Origin: Novacetimonas maltaceti | Lineage (GTDB): Bacteria > Pseudomonadota > Alphaproteobacteria > Acetobacterales > Acetobacteraceae | Direction of reading: 5' to 3' | Length of the DNA stretch: 64,000 nucleotides | NCBI RefSeq assembly: GCF_002906255.1 | Contig: NZ_POTC01000002.1 | Coordinates: 62,001 to 126,000, forward strand | Part shown: positions 46,968 through 55,638 of the stretch, in pieces | Layout of the letters: every line of letters begins with the position of its first letter | Numbering within the stretch: position 1 is the stretch's first letter | The notes under the pieces: model-generated | The model's database searches: none | The model's input: the letters and a program-made list of their open reading frames with translations, nothing else | What the model was told of the DNA's origin: nothing | Made by a program: the position numbers and the translations under genes

Positions 46968-49208
46968 ATGGACAGTCCTTTCCCCCCCGCCCGCGTTCCC
47001 GCCGAAGACGCGCCCGAGTACCTTGCCCGGCTCAATCCGGAGCAACGCGCCGCGATCGAGACGACGGACGGCCCGCTGCTGGTCCTTGCCGGCGCGGGCA
47101 CGGGCAAGACGCGCGTGCTGACGACGCGTTTCGCCCATATCCTGCTGTCGGGACGTGCACGCCCGAACCAGATCCTCGCCGTGACCTTCACCAACAAGGC
47201 CGCCCGCGAAATGCGCGAGCGAATCGGCGCGCTCCTCGGCGCGCCGGCGGAGGGGCTGTGGCTGGGGACGTTCCATTCCCTGTGCGCGCGCATGCTGCGC
47301 CGCCACGCGGAATATGTCGGGCTGTCGAGCAATTTCACGATCCTCGATACCGATGACCAGATGCGCCTGCTCAAGCAGGTGATCGAGTCTTACCGCATCG
47401 ATACCAAGCGCTGGCCGCCACAGGGGATCATGGGCGTCATCCAGCGCTGGAAGGACCGTGGCCTGACCCCGCCGCGCGTCAGCAAGGCGGAGGACTGCGA
47501 CTTTGCCGATGGCAGGTGCCGCGCGATCTATGAGGATTACCAGAAGCGCCTGATACAGCTCAACGCCTGCGACTTTGGCGACCTGATGCTGCACATGACG
47601 GAAATCATGCGCACCCATCCCGACGTGCTGGCGCAGTACCACCGCTTCTTCCGCTACATCCTGGTCGATGAATACCAGGACACGAACACGATCCAGTACC
47701 TGTGGCTGCGCCTGCTGGCCCAGCGGGGCGAGGGGCAGGCCAACATCTGCTGCGTGGGGGATGATGACCAGTCGATCTATTCCTGGCGCGGGGCGGAGGT
47801 GGAGAACATCCTGCGCTTTGAACATGACTTCCCCGGCGCCCATGTCGTGCGGCTGGAGCGCAACTACCGCTCCACCCGGCAGATCCTTGGCGCGGCGTCG
47901 GGCCTGATCGCCCATAACGAAGAACGGCTGGGCAAGACGCTGCATCCGGGCCGCGACGATGCCGAAGGGGAGAAGGTGCGCGTCATCTCCGTATGGGATT
48001 CGGATGACGAGGCCCGCATGGTGGGCGAGGAGCTGGAGCGTCTGCACAAGGACGGCCACCCCCTGTCGGAATGTGCCATCCTGGTCCGCGCGGGCTTCCA
48101 GACCCGCGCGTTCGAGGAACGGCTGATCGCGATCGGCCTGCCCTATCGCGTGGTGGGGGGCCTGCGCTTTTACGAACGCGCGGAAATCCGCGATGCGCTG
48201 GCGTACATGCGGGTGCTGTCGCAGCCCTCGGACGACCTTGCGTTCGAGCGCATCATCAATGTCCCGCGCCGGGGCATCGGCAATACCGGCCTGCAGAAGC
48301 TGCACCTGCACGCGCGCGCCCGCGACATCCCCCTGACCGCCGCCGTGCTGGAGATGCTGGCCGAGGGCCAGATCAAGGGCCGCGCGCGCGAACACCTCAC
48401 CGCGCTGATGAAATGTTTCGGGCAGTGCCGCGAGGACCTGCCCCGCGAAGGGCATGTGGTGGTGGTCGAGCGGCTGCTTGAGGACAGCGGCTACCTCGAC
48501 ATGTGGAAGGCGGACAAGTCGCCCGACGCGCCGGGGCGGCTGGACAACCTCAAGGAACTGGTGCGCGCGCTGGCGGATTTCGAGAACCTTGGCGGGTTCC
48601 TCGAACATGTCGCGCTGGTGATGGAGACGGAGGAGAACGCGGGCAACGAGCGGCTGAGCATCATGACGCTGCATGGCGCCAAGGGGCTGGAGTTCGACAC
48701 CGTGTTCCTGCCGGGCTGGGAGGAAGGGGTCTTCCCCTCCCAGCGCACGCTTGACGAAGGCGGGGCGAAGGGGCTGGAGGAAGAACGCCGCCTTGCCTAT
48801 GTCGGGATCACGCGCGCGCGCCTGCGCGCGATCATCAGCCATGCCGCGAACCGCCGCATCTATGGCAACTGGCAGTCCGCAATCCCCAGCCGCTTTGTCG
48901 AGGAGCTGCCCCCCGAATACGTGCACGCCACCGGGGATGCGACGCGCGCGCGCCATAACGGCGCGATGCGCAGCCCGGTATTCGGGGCCACGCCGTTCCC
49001 GGTCGTGGCACGGCGCCGCCCTGTCGTGGACGCCACGACATCGGACACACCGGCACGCAGGTCGGCCTTTCCCATCGGCACGCGTGTCTTTCACCAGAAA
49101 TTCGGCTACGGCACCGTAACGTCCGTCGAAGGCAACCGTCTGGAGGTCGCGTTTGAAAAAGCCGGCCCCAAACGGGTGATCGACACTTTTGTTGAGCAGG
49201 TATCATGA
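46968..49208 (+). CDS. UvrD/PcrA-family DNA helicase
   Basis: This superfamily 1 helicase unwinds DNA in repair and replication restart. Walker A AGAGTGKT is at residues 41-48. The other motifs are present: GTFHSLCARMLR, the DEYQDTN box, DDQSIYSWRGA, LERNYRST, and the late TLHGAKGLEFDTVFLPGWEEGVFPS and EERRLAYVGITRAR. The 746-residue length and the C-terminal GTRVFHQKFGYGTVTSVEGNRLEVAF module fit the PcrA/UvrD group. ATG 46968 is preferred, though GTG 46965 is possible. The stop overlaps the prmA start by 4 bases. Confidence 0.95.
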   Translation: MDSPFPPARVPAEDAPEYLARLNPEQRAAIETTDGPLLVLAGAGTGKTRVLTTRFAHILLSGRARPNQILAVTFTNKAAREMRERIGALLGAPAEGLWLGTFHSLCARMLRRHAEYVGLSSNFTILDTDDQMRLLKQVIESYRIDTKRWPPQGIMGVIQRWKDRGLTPPRVSKAEDCDFADGRCRAIYEDYQKRLIQLNACDFGDLMLHMTEIMRTHPDVLAQYHRFFRYILVDEYQDTNTIQYLWLRLLAQRGEGQANICCVGDDDQSIYSWRGAEVENILRFEHDFPGAHVVRLERNYRSTRQILGAASGLIAHNEERLGKTLHPGRDDAEGEKVRVISVWDSDDEARMVGEELERLHKDGHPLSECAILVRAGFQTRAFEERLIAIGLPYRVVGGLRFYERAEIRDALAYMRVLSQPSDDLAFERIINVPRRGIGNTGLQKLHLHARARDIPLTAAVLEMLAEGQIKGRAREHLTALMKCFGQCREDLPREGHVVVVERLLEDSGYLDMWKADKSPDAPGRLDNLKELVRALADFENLGGFLEHVALVMETEENAGNERLSIMTLHGAKGLEFDTVFLPGWEEGVFPSQRTLDEGGAKGLEEERRLAYVGITRARLRAIISHAANRRIYGNWQSAIPSRFVEELPPEYVHATGDATRARHNGAMRSPVFGATPFPVVARRRPVVDATTSDTPARRSAFPIGTRVFHQKFGYGTVTSVEGNRLEVAFEKAGPKRVIDTFVEQVS

Positions 49209-50107
49209 CCCTTCCCCCCCGCCGCCACGCCACCGAACTGGAGACCATTGCGGTCACCGTCCCGCCCGAAGCCGTGGAGGCCTATGAAAACGCGCTGTCC
49301 ATCGTCTGCGCGACCATCGGCATTTTCGAAGTGGACGACGCGCAGACCGCATGGCGGGTGGAGGGCGTGCGTGATCTGGGCAACGGGGAAGACGAACTGC
49401 GCACCGCCCTTGTGCTGGCGGCGGCGCTGACGGGGGTGGACGCGCCGCTGGAGCGCACGCCAACCGAATCCGAAGGGTGGCTTGCCCGCACGTACGAGGC
49501 CTTTCCCGAACAGACGGCGGGCCGTCGCTTCGCCATTCGCGGCACGCACCTCGAACCCGGCGCGAACCCGCAGCGCATCACGCTGGTGCTGGATGCAGGC
49601 GTTGCGTTCGGGTCGGGGGAACACGGCTCCACGCGCGGGTGCCTGCGCGCGCTGGAAATGATCGCCCATCGCCGCCCGCACCGCATCCTCGACCTTGGCT
49701 GCGGGTCAGGCATCCTTGCCATGGCGGCGGCGGCGCTGCTGAAACGCCCGGTACTCGCCACCGACATCGACCCGTGGTCCGTGCGCGTCACACGGCGCAA
49801 CGCGCGGATGAACGGGCTGTCGAACCTTGTCTCGTGCCATCTGGGCAACGGGTGGAGCACGCCCGCCATCCGCAGGCATGCGCCCTATGACCTTGTGTTC
49901 GCCAACATCCTTGCCCGTCCGCTGTGTTCGATGGCGGCCGACCTGGCGCACAACCTGCTGCCCGGTGGCACGGCCATCCTTGCCGGCCTGCTCGACACGC
50001 AGGTGCGCATGGTGCTGTCGGCGCACCGCCGGCAGGGGCTGGTGCTCGAACGCCGCCTGCGCGAGGGGGACTGGGCCACGCTGATCCTGAGGAAACCCGA
50101 TGCCTGA
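49205..50107 (+). CDS. prmA: Ribosomal protein L11 methyltransferase
   Basis: PrmA trimethylates ribosomal protein L11. The C-terminal methyltransferase domain has GVAFGSGEHGSTRGCL, motif I ILDLGCGSGILAMAAAAL, and the NANILARPL-like segment (VFANILARPL). The N-terminal substrate-recognition half is present but divergent. The 300-residue length is normal. It overlaps the helicase gene upstream and the acetyltransferase gene downstream by 8 bases, so the three are probably one transcript. Confidence 0.93.
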   Translation: MTLPPRRHATELETIAVTVPPEAVEAYENALSIVCATIGIFEVDDAQTAWRVEGVRDLGNGEDELRTALVLAAALTGVDAPLERTPTESEGWLARTYEAFPEQTAGRRFAIRGTHLEPGANPQRITLVLDAGVAFGSGEHGSTRGCLRALEMIAHRRPHRILDLGCGSGILAMAAAALLKRPVLATDIDPWSVRVTRRNARMNGLSNLVSCHLGNGWSTPAIRRHAPYDLVFANILARPLCSMAADLAHNLLPGGTAILAGLLDTQVRMVLSAHRRQGLVLERRLREGDWATLILRKPDA

Positions 50108-50627
50108 CCCCGTCACCGTCACGGACATCCGGATCCGGCCCGCCACACCCGACGACATCCCCGCGATCGTGGACATCATCAACGATGCCATCCGCAACAG
50201 CACGACATTATGGGAAACCCGCGAAACCACGGTGCCCGTGCGGCTGGAATGGCTGCGTGACAGCAATGCGCAGGGCTTTCCCATCCTTGTCGCGGTCACG
50301 CCCGACGGCACGGTTGCGGGATATTGCAGTTGGAAGACGTTCCGCCCGTTCTCCGGCTATGCCCACACGGTCGAACATTCCATCTACATCGCCCCGGCGT
50401 TCAAGCGGCGCGGCATCGGCAGCCTGCTGCTGGGCCATCTGTGCGAACTTGCGCGCAAATCGGATGTGCATGTGATGGTCGCGGCCATCACCGCGTCGAA
50501 CACGCCCTCGCGCCTGCTGCATGAACGCTTCGATTTCCAGCCCGGCGGCATGATCCCGCAATGCGGGACGAAATTCGGCCGGTGGATGGACCTGATGTTC
50601 CTGTACAAACTTGTCCCCAACGACTGA
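50100..50627 (+). CDS. GNAT acetyltransferase, phosphinothricin/methionine-derivative type
   Basis: The 175-residue GNAT protein matches the Pat/Bar group that acetylates phosphinothricin, methionine sulfoximine and similar amino acids. Landmarks are IRPATPDDIPAIVDIINDAIRNSTTLWE, the acetyl-CoA loop HSIYIAPAFKRRGIGSLLLGHL, and NTPSRLLHERFDFQPGGMIPQCGTKFGRWMDLMFLYK. The native role is probably detoxification or modification of amino acid derivatives. It overlaps prmA by 8 bases, consistent with co-translation, though the functions are unrelated. Confidence 0.88.
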   Translation: MPDPVTVTDIRIRPATPDDIPAIVDIINDAIRNSTTLWETRETTVPVRLEWLRDSNAQGFPILVAVTPDGTVAGYCSWKTFRPFSGYAHTVEHSIYIAPAFKRRGIGSLLLGHLCELARKSDVHVMVAAITASNTPSRLLHERFDFQPGGMIPQCGTKFGRWMDLMFLYKLVPND

Positions 50628-50688
50628 CCGCCGTCATGGACATGACGCGCCGCAGCCTTTCCCTCCTTTTTAACCGGAGCCACGTTCC

Positions 50689-52461
50689 ATGACGGATGCC
50701 CCCACCCGCCTCCACGCATTACGCGAAACCCTGCGACAGGCCAGCGTCGATGGCTTCATCCTGCCGCGCGGGGACGAACATCTGGGGGAATATGTCGCCC
50801 CCTGTTCCGAACGTCTGGCATGGCTGACGGATTTCACCGGCAGCGCGGGCATGGCGGCGGTCCTGATGGATCGCGCGGCAGTCTTTTCCGACGGCCGCTA
50901 CACCACGCAGATGGAACACCAGGTCAACGGCCTGTGCTGGGAACGGCTGCACCTGATCGAAACCCCGCCCGCGCAGTGGCTGGCGCAGCACGGCGCCAAC
51001 GCACGCATCGGATATGACCCGCGCCTGCTGAGCGAGAAGGCGCTGGTGCCCTTCCTCGAGGCGGGGCTGACGCTGGTGCCGCTGGCGCGCAACCCGGTGG
51101 ACGCCATCTGGACCGACCGCCCGATGCCGCCCTGCACCCCCTGCCTTGAACAGCCGCTTGAATATAGCGGCCTCGACAGTGCGACAAAACGCGCGACCCT
51201 TGCCACGGGGCTGCGCGACTCGGGCGCGGACTGCGTCGTGCTCAGCGACCCGGCCTCCATCGCGTGGCTGCTCAACATCCGGGGCAACGATGTCCCCTAT
51301 ACGCCGCTCAGCCTGTGTTTCGCGATCGTGCGTGCCGATGCGGGCGTTTCCCTGTTCATCGACCCGACCAAGCTGACGCCGCGCACGCGCGAATGGCTGG
51401 GCGGGGACGTGCGCACCTTCCTTCCCGATGACCTGTCCGCGCACCTTGCCGCGCTGGCGGGGCAGCGGGTGCAGGTGGACCCGGCCGCCAATTCCGTGTG
51501 GTTCATCCAGACGCTGGAACAGGCCGGGGCCACCGTCCTGCGCGCCACCGACCCGTGCATCCTGCCCAAGGCGATCAAGAACCCGGTGGAACAGGACGGC
51601 GCGCGCCGCGCCCATGAACATGACGCCGTGGCCATCTGCCGCTTCCTGCACTGGCTGCAGACCGAGGGCGTGGGCACGGGCGAACTCGAGGCTACGGAGC
51701 GCCTCGACGCCTTCCGCAGGCAGTGCCTGGATTACCGCGAGGAAAGCTTCCCCGCCATTTCCGGTTCCGGCCCCAATGGCGCGATCATCCATTACCGCGT
51801 AACCCCCGAAACCGACCGCGTCCTGCGCCATAACGAGGTGTACCTGATCGACAGCGGGGGGCAGTATCCCTATGGCACGACGGACATCACCCGCACCGTG
51901 TGGACCGGCCCCGAACAGCCCGATGATGATGTGTGCGACGCCTTCACCCGTGTCCTGCGCGGGCATATCGCGCTGGCGCGGGCGCATTTCCCGCTCGGCA
52001 CCACGGGCCATGCGCTCGACGTGCTGGCGCGCCAGGCGCTGTGGGAAGGCGGGCTGAATTACGACCATGGCACCGGCCATGGAATCGGCAGCTACCTGTC
52101 GGTGCATGAAGGGCCGTGCAACATCTCCACCCATTACCGCCCGGTCCCGCTCGAAGCCGGGATGATCATCTCCAACGAACCGGGATATTACCGCCCCGGC
52201 GCGTTCGGCATCCGGCTGGAGAACCTGCTGCTGGTCCAGCCTGCGGTCACCAATGGCGAAAACCGTCCCTTCCTCGCGTTCGAGGTGCTGACCCTCGCCC
52301 CGTTCGACCGTCGCCTGATTGCGGTGGACATGCTCAACACCACCGAAATCGCGTGGCTCGACGCCTATCATGCACGGGTTTTTGAACAGGTGTCCCCACA
52401 TCTGGACAATGCCGGGCAGACATGGCTGGAGGCGGCCTGCGCACCGTTGAGCGCCAGATAA
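50689..52461 (+). CDS. Xaa-Pro aminopeptidase (aminopeptidase P family, M24B)
   Basis: The 590-residue protein cleaves N-terminal residues next to proline. Two creatinase-like N-terminal domains (about 1-310) precede the M24 catalytic domain. Its metal ligands are visible in order: two Asp in YLIDSGGQYPYGTTDITRT, His in HGTGHGIGSYLSVHEGP, Glu in ISNEPGYY and Glu in RLENLLLV. The size fits the three-domain eukaryote-like APP found in alphaproteobacteria. It starts 61 bases after the acetyltransferase gene. Confidence 0.93.
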   Translation: MTDAPTRLHALRETLRQASVDGFILPRGDEHLGEYVAPCSERLAWLTDFTGSAGMAAVLMDRAAVFSDGRYTTQMEHQVNGLCWERLHLIETPPAQWLAQHGANARIGYDPRLLSEKALVPFLEAGLTLVPLARNPVDAIWTDRPMPPCTPCLEQPLEYSGLDSATKRATLATGLRDSGADCVVLSDPASIAWLLNIRGNDVPYTPLSLCFAIVRADAGVSLFIDPTKLTPRTREWLGGDVRTFLPDDLSAHLAALAGQRVQVDPAANSVWFIQTLEQAGATVLRATDPCILPKAIKNPVEQDGARRAHEHDAVAICRFLHWLQTEGVGTGELEATERLDAFRRQCLDYREESFPAISGSGPNGAIIHYRVTPETDRVLRHNEVYLIDSGGQYPYGTTDITRTVWTGPEQPDDDVCDAFTRVLRGHIALARAHFPLGTTGHALDVLARQALWEGGLNYDHGTGHGIGSYLSVHEGPCNISTHYRPVPLEAGMIISNEPGYYRPGAFGIRLENLLLVQPAVTNGENRPFLAFEVLTLAPFDRRLIAVDMLNTTEIAWLDAYHARVFEQVSPHLDNAGQTWLEAACAPLSAR

Positions 52462-52534
52462 TGTGACCACGAATATGGTCCCGGACGGGGGTGATGGAAT
52501 TGTCACATGCCGGTCTGGGGCCTAGGACTTTTTA

Positions 52535-52620
52535 CCAGTTCCGACGCAACTGGGTCCGACAGCGATGCCCGGAAACAGCCAAGCCGGTGCGCAACCTGAC
52601 CCGCAGTCAGGTGCAAGCAC
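52535..52620 (+). ncRNA. Structured leader upstream of isocitrate dehydrogenase gene
   Basis: Two stable hairpins precede the ribosome-binding site. One is CCAGTT (52535-52540) with AACTGG (52548-52553). The other is CCTGAC (52595-52600) with GTCAGG (52606-52611), itself enclosed by GTGC (52587-52590) and GCAC (52617-52620). The second ends 18 bases before the start codon. I could not match it to a known riboswitch; it may be a cis-regulatory RNA or simply a structured leader. Confidence 0.35.
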
Positions 52621-52638
52621 GATAGGGAGACGTTCAAA

Positions 52639-53667
52639 ATGTCCGCAGAAAAAACAATTCCCGCCACCCTGATCCCCGGCGACGGGATCGGCCCCGAAAT
52701 TGTTGACTCCGTCATCGAGATCCTTGACGCCGTCGGCGCACCGTTCAAGTGGGAGAAGGCGCTCGGCGGTGTGTCCGCCCTTGACGCCACCGGCAGCCCG
52801 CTTCCCAAGGAAACGATCGAAAGCATCCGTCGCACCGGCCTCGCGCTGAAGGGTCCGCTGACCACCCCCGTCGGGGGCGGCTTCAAGTCCATCAACGTGA
52901 CACTGCGCCAGGAGTTCGGTCTGTTCGCGAATGTCCGTCCCACAAAGACGATCGTCCCGGGCGGCCGCTTCGAAAACATCGACCTCGTCATCTTCCGCGA
53001 AAACCTCGAGGGCTACTACGCCGCGCTCGAAAACTACATCCCGGTCGGTGATGACCCGCACGCCATCGCGACGAGCGCCGGCTACACCTCCCGCGCGGAA
53101 TGCAACCGCATCGTCCGCTACGCCTTCGAATACGCGGTCAAGAACAACCGCAAGCGCGTGACGCTGGTGCACAAGGCCAACATCCTGAAGCTGCTGACCG
53201 GCCTGTTCCTTGAGGAAGGCCGCAAGGTCGCAAAGGAATATGAAGGCCGCGTCGAAGTGAACGAACGCATCGTCGATGCCTGCGCCATGCAGCTGGTGAC
53301 CGACCCGTGGCAGTTCGACTGCATCGTCACCACCAACCTGTTCGGTGACATCCTGTCCGACCTGACGGCCGGCCTGGTCGGTGGCCTCGGCCTCGCCCCC
53401 GGTGCGAACATCGGCGAAAAGGCCGCCGTGTTCGAGGCGGTCCATGGTTCCGCCCCCGACATCGCGGGCCAGAACAAGGCCAACCCGACCGCGCTGCTGC
53501 TGGCGGCGAACATGATGCTGCAGCATGTCGGCCGCAAGGACCTTGCCGATCGTATCGACAGCGCGATCAAGAAGGTCATCACCTCCGGCGCGGTGCGCAC
53601 GGGCGACCTTGGCGGCAAGGCGACCACGACCGACCTGACGGCGGCGCTGAAGCAGGCGCTGGTCTGA
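52639..53667 (+). CDS. Isocitrate/isopropylmalate-type dehydrogenase, probable NAD-dependent isocitrate dehydrogenase
   Basis: The 342-residue beta-decarboxylating dehydrogenase has PATLIPGDGIGPEIVDSVIEIL at the N-terminus. The substrate segment FGLFANVRPTKTIVPGGRFENIDLVIFRENLEGYYA and the cofactor/metal region GLVGGLGLAPGANIGEKAAVFEAVHGSAPDIAGQNKANPTA follow. This is closer to NAD-dependent IDH than to LeuB or the large NADP enzyme. It would make 2-oxoglutarate in the TCA cycle, which in acetic acid bacteria is modified. Homoisocitrate or tartrate dehydrogenases are relatives and cannot be wholly excluded. RBS GGGAG is about 10 bases upstream. A strong bidirectional terminator follows. Confidence 0.88.
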   Translation: MSAEKTIPATLIPGDGIGPEIVDSVIEILDAVGAPFKWEKALGGVSALDATGSPLPKETIESIRRTGLALKGPLTTPVGGGFKSINVTLRQEFGLFANVRPTKTIVPGGRFENIDLVIFRENLEGYYAALENYIPVGDDPHAIATSAGYTSRAECNRIVRYAFEYAVKNNRKRVTLVHKANILKLLTGLFLEEGRKVAKEYEGRVEVNERIVDACAMQLVTDPWQFDCIVTTNLFGDILSDLTAGLVGGLGLAPGANIGEKAAVFEAVHGSAPDIAGQNKANPTALLLAANMMLQHVGRKDLADRIDSAIKKVITSGAVRTGDLGGKATTTDLTAALKQALV

Positions 53668-53714
53668 CCTGACCACCCGTTCCCGCAACGGCGCATTGCC
53701 GTCGCGGGAGTGGT

Positions 53715-53753
53715 AAAAAAGGGCCGTGGCATTCCCCTGCCACGGCCCTTTTT
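53715..53753. terminator. Bidirectional intrinsic terminator
   Basis: GGGCCGTGGCA (53721-53731) pairs with TGCCACGGCCC (53738-53748). A-run and T-run flank it on both sides, so it can end both the isocitrate dehydrogenase transcript and the incoming urate operon. Confidence 0.9.
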
Positions 53754-53779
53754 GCGTTCTGTTGTCTCTTAAAGACATC

Positions 53780-53814
53780 AAGCGTTTTTGGTGAAGCTTT
53801 TTTCAAAAAGCTTC
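53780..53814 (-). repeat. Palindromic intergenic repeat, copy 7
   Basis: The arm AAGCGTTTTTGGT (53780-53792) is followed by the core palindrome GAAGCTTTTT-TC-AAAAAGCTTC (53793-53814), in the orientation of copy 1. A degenerate continuation runs to about 53840. It lies between the isocitrate dehydrogenase terminator and the end of uraH. Confidence 0.86.
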
Positions 53815-53845
53815 GAAGAATGTAGTCTTTCTGAAAAACAACCTG

Positions 53846-54202
53846 TCAGCTTCCGCGATAGGTCGAAAACCCGTAGGGCGAGACCAGCAGCGGGACATGG
53901 TAATGCCCCCCCTTCTCCCCCGCCGCACGCTGCGCCATGCCGAATGCGATCGGCACGACATCAAGGAACGGCGGGTCCGACAGCGCCACGCCGCGCCCAC
54001 GGAAATAGGCCGCGACCGCGAATTCCAGCCGGTAGGTCCCGGCTTTCATATCCCCCACTGCCGCCGACAGGTCGGGACAGCGCCCGTCCGTGTTCGTCAC
54101 GCCGGCAAAGAGGCGCTCATTACCCGACCACAGGGTAATTTCCATTCCCGCCGCAGGCTGCCCCGACACAAGGTCAAGGACATGGGTCGAAAGGGTGCTC
54201 AT
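53846..54202 (-). CDS. uraH: 5-hydroxyisourate hydrolase (transthyretin-like)
   Basis: HIU hydrolase converts 5-hydroxyisourate to OHCU, the second step of urate breakdown. The 118-residue protein has the N-terminal LSTHVLDLVSGQPAAGM with the active-site His, the arginine-containing VTNTDGRCPDL, HYHVPLLVSPYGFSTY and the diagnostic C-terminal YRGS. It is the last gene of the urate operon and overlaps uraD by 4 bases. No signal peptide is present, so it acts in the cytoplasm. Confidence 0.96.
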   Translation of the reverse strand: MSTLSTHVLDLVSGQPAAGMEITLWSGNERLFAGVTNTDGRCPDLSAAVGDMKAGTYRLEFAVAAYFRGRGVALSDPPFLDVVPIAFGMAQRAAGEKGGHYHVPLLVSPYGFSTYRGS

Positions 54203-54726
54203 GGCGTTTCCTCCAGCCGTTTGAGGATATCGGCCTGCCGCAGGGCCGCGATCTTCGCGATTTCGTCGAGGGCCGCGCCAATCTCCGTCTCCGGGTCATG
54301 CGCCAGCCGCCGCTCCATCTCGTCCAGGATCCGTGCCTTGTCCGACAGCCGCACGCAGATGATGAACGGAATGCCGAATTTGGCCGCATAGGCATCATTG
54401 AGCGCCCGGAACCGCGCGAATTCCTCCGGCGTCAGGCGGTCCAGCCCGGCCGAGGCCTGTTCACTGGCGGATGCGTCCGTCAGCGTCGGGTCAACCCCGG
54501 CCAGCCGGGCCAGTTCGGGATGCGCGCGGATCAGGGCCATCTGCTGCGTATCGGTGGCGCGGCGCATTTCATGCACCATGACCCGCAGCATGTGCGCTTC
54601 GTCATCAAAGGGCCGGTAATCCAGCGCCTGTTCCGCCACCCATGGGGAATGTTCGAACATCGGGCCGAACAGTTCGATGAAACGGGCCTCATCCAGCGCG
54701 TTGGCGCGTGCAATGGCCGATGTCAT
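54199..54726 (-). CDS. uraD: 2-oxo-4-hydroxy-4-carboxy-5-ureidoimidazoline decarboxylase
   Basis: OHCU decarboxylase produces S-allantoin in the third step of urate breakdown. The 175-residue all-helical protein has the conserved IRAHPELA segment with the catalytic His, the region around TPEEFARFRALNDAYAAKFGIPFIICVR and a final helix bundle. ATG 54726 overlaps the puuE stop (ATGA), and its own stop overlaps uraH; the three are clearly coupled. A longer open frame upstream has no matching sequence. Confidence 0.95.
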   Translation of the reverse strand: MTSAIARANALDEARFIELFGPMFEHSPWVAEQALDYRPFDDEAHMLRVMVHEMRRATDTQQMALIRAHPELARLAGVDPTLTDASASEQASAGLDRLTPEEFARFRALNDAYAAKFGIPFIICVRLSDKARILDEMERRLAHDPETEIGAALDEIAKIAALRQADILKRLEETP

Positions 54727-55637
54727 GCCGGATGCACCGCAAGCCAGTGGCGCGCGATCTCCAGCCGGGTCGTCACCCACACCTGTTCCTTGCCGGCGAT
54801 GTAATCGAGGAACCGGGCCACGGCGCGCGCACGCCCCGGACGCCCGGCCACGCGACAATGCAGCCCCACCGACATCATCTTCGGCGCGCTGGCCCCTTCC
54901 TCATACAGTTCGTCGAACGTGTCGCGCAGGTAGCGGAAGAACTGCTCCCCTTCGGTAAAGCCGTTCAGGGCGACGAAACGCATGTCATTCACATCGAGCG
55001 TATAGGGCACGATCAACTGCGCCCGGCCATTGCTGCGGTCATAGTACGGCAGGTCATCGGCATAGGAGTCGGCGTCATAGACAAAGCCGCCTTCCTGCGC
55101 GACGAGGCGCGCGGTATTGGGGCTGGTGCGGCCCTGGTACCAGCCCAGCGGGCGCGACCCGGTCACCTGTGTATGCAGGGCGATACATTCCTCGATATGG
55201 GCGCGCTCCACCGCTTCGGGGATGTGCTGGTAATCGATCCAGCGCAACCCGTGAGAGGCGATTTCCCACCCGGCATCCTTCATCGCACGCACCGCGTCGG
55301 GATTGCGGGCCATGGCCATCGCGACACCGAATACCGTCACCGGCTGGCGGCGCTGCGTGAAAATCCGGTGCAGGCGCCAGAACCCGGCACGCGCGCCATA
55401 TTCATACAGGCTTTCCATCGCGATCGCGCGCGCGCCGGGAATCGACGGCGCACCGATCATTTCCGACAGGAACGCCTCCGACCCGCGATCACCATGCAGG
55501 ATGGAGTTCTCGGCCCCTTCCTCGTAATTGATGACGAACTGCACCGCGATACGCGCGCCACCGGGCCATTTCGGGTCGGGCGGTGATCCGGCATAGCCGA
55601 CCAGGTCACGCGGATATCCGTTGGGCTGCCCCATCAT
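54723..55637 (-). CDS. puuE: Allantoinase, PuuE type (polysaccharide-deacetylase fold)
   Basis: PuuE opens the allantoin ring to give allantoate without metal-dependent amidohydrolase chemistry. The 304-residue protein has the NodB/deacetylase-like fold with VINYEEGAENSILHGD near the N-terminus and GWEIASHGLRWIDYQ. The PuuE-type segments GWYQGRTSPNTARLV and MSVGLHCRVAGRPGRA follow. Start ATG 55637 (or 55634) lies right after the aminotransferase stop. It is unlike the classical AllB allantoinase, and none of that kind is present. Confidence 0.93.
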   Translation of the reverse strand: MMGQPNGYPRDLVGYAGSPPDPKWPGGARIAVQFVINYEEGAENSILHGDRGSEAFLSEMIGAPSIPGARAIAMESLYEYGARAGFWRLHRIFTQRRQPVTVFGVAMAMARNPDAVRAMKDAGWEIASHGLRWIDYQHIPEAVERAHIEECIALHTQVTGSRPLGWYQGRTSPNTARLVAQEGGFVYDADSYADDLPYYDRSNGRAQLIVPYTLDVNDMRFVALNGFTEGEQFFRYLRDTFDELYEEGASAPKMMSVGLHCRVAGRPGRARAVARFLDYIAGKEQVWVTTRLEIARHWLAVHPA

Positions 55638-55638
55638 C

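Noticed and set aside
52462-52638. Possible cobalamin riboswitch upstream of isocitrate dehydrogenase
   Set aside because: Some pieces resemble the family, but the GCCACTG B12-box is absent and the gene is not a usual target.
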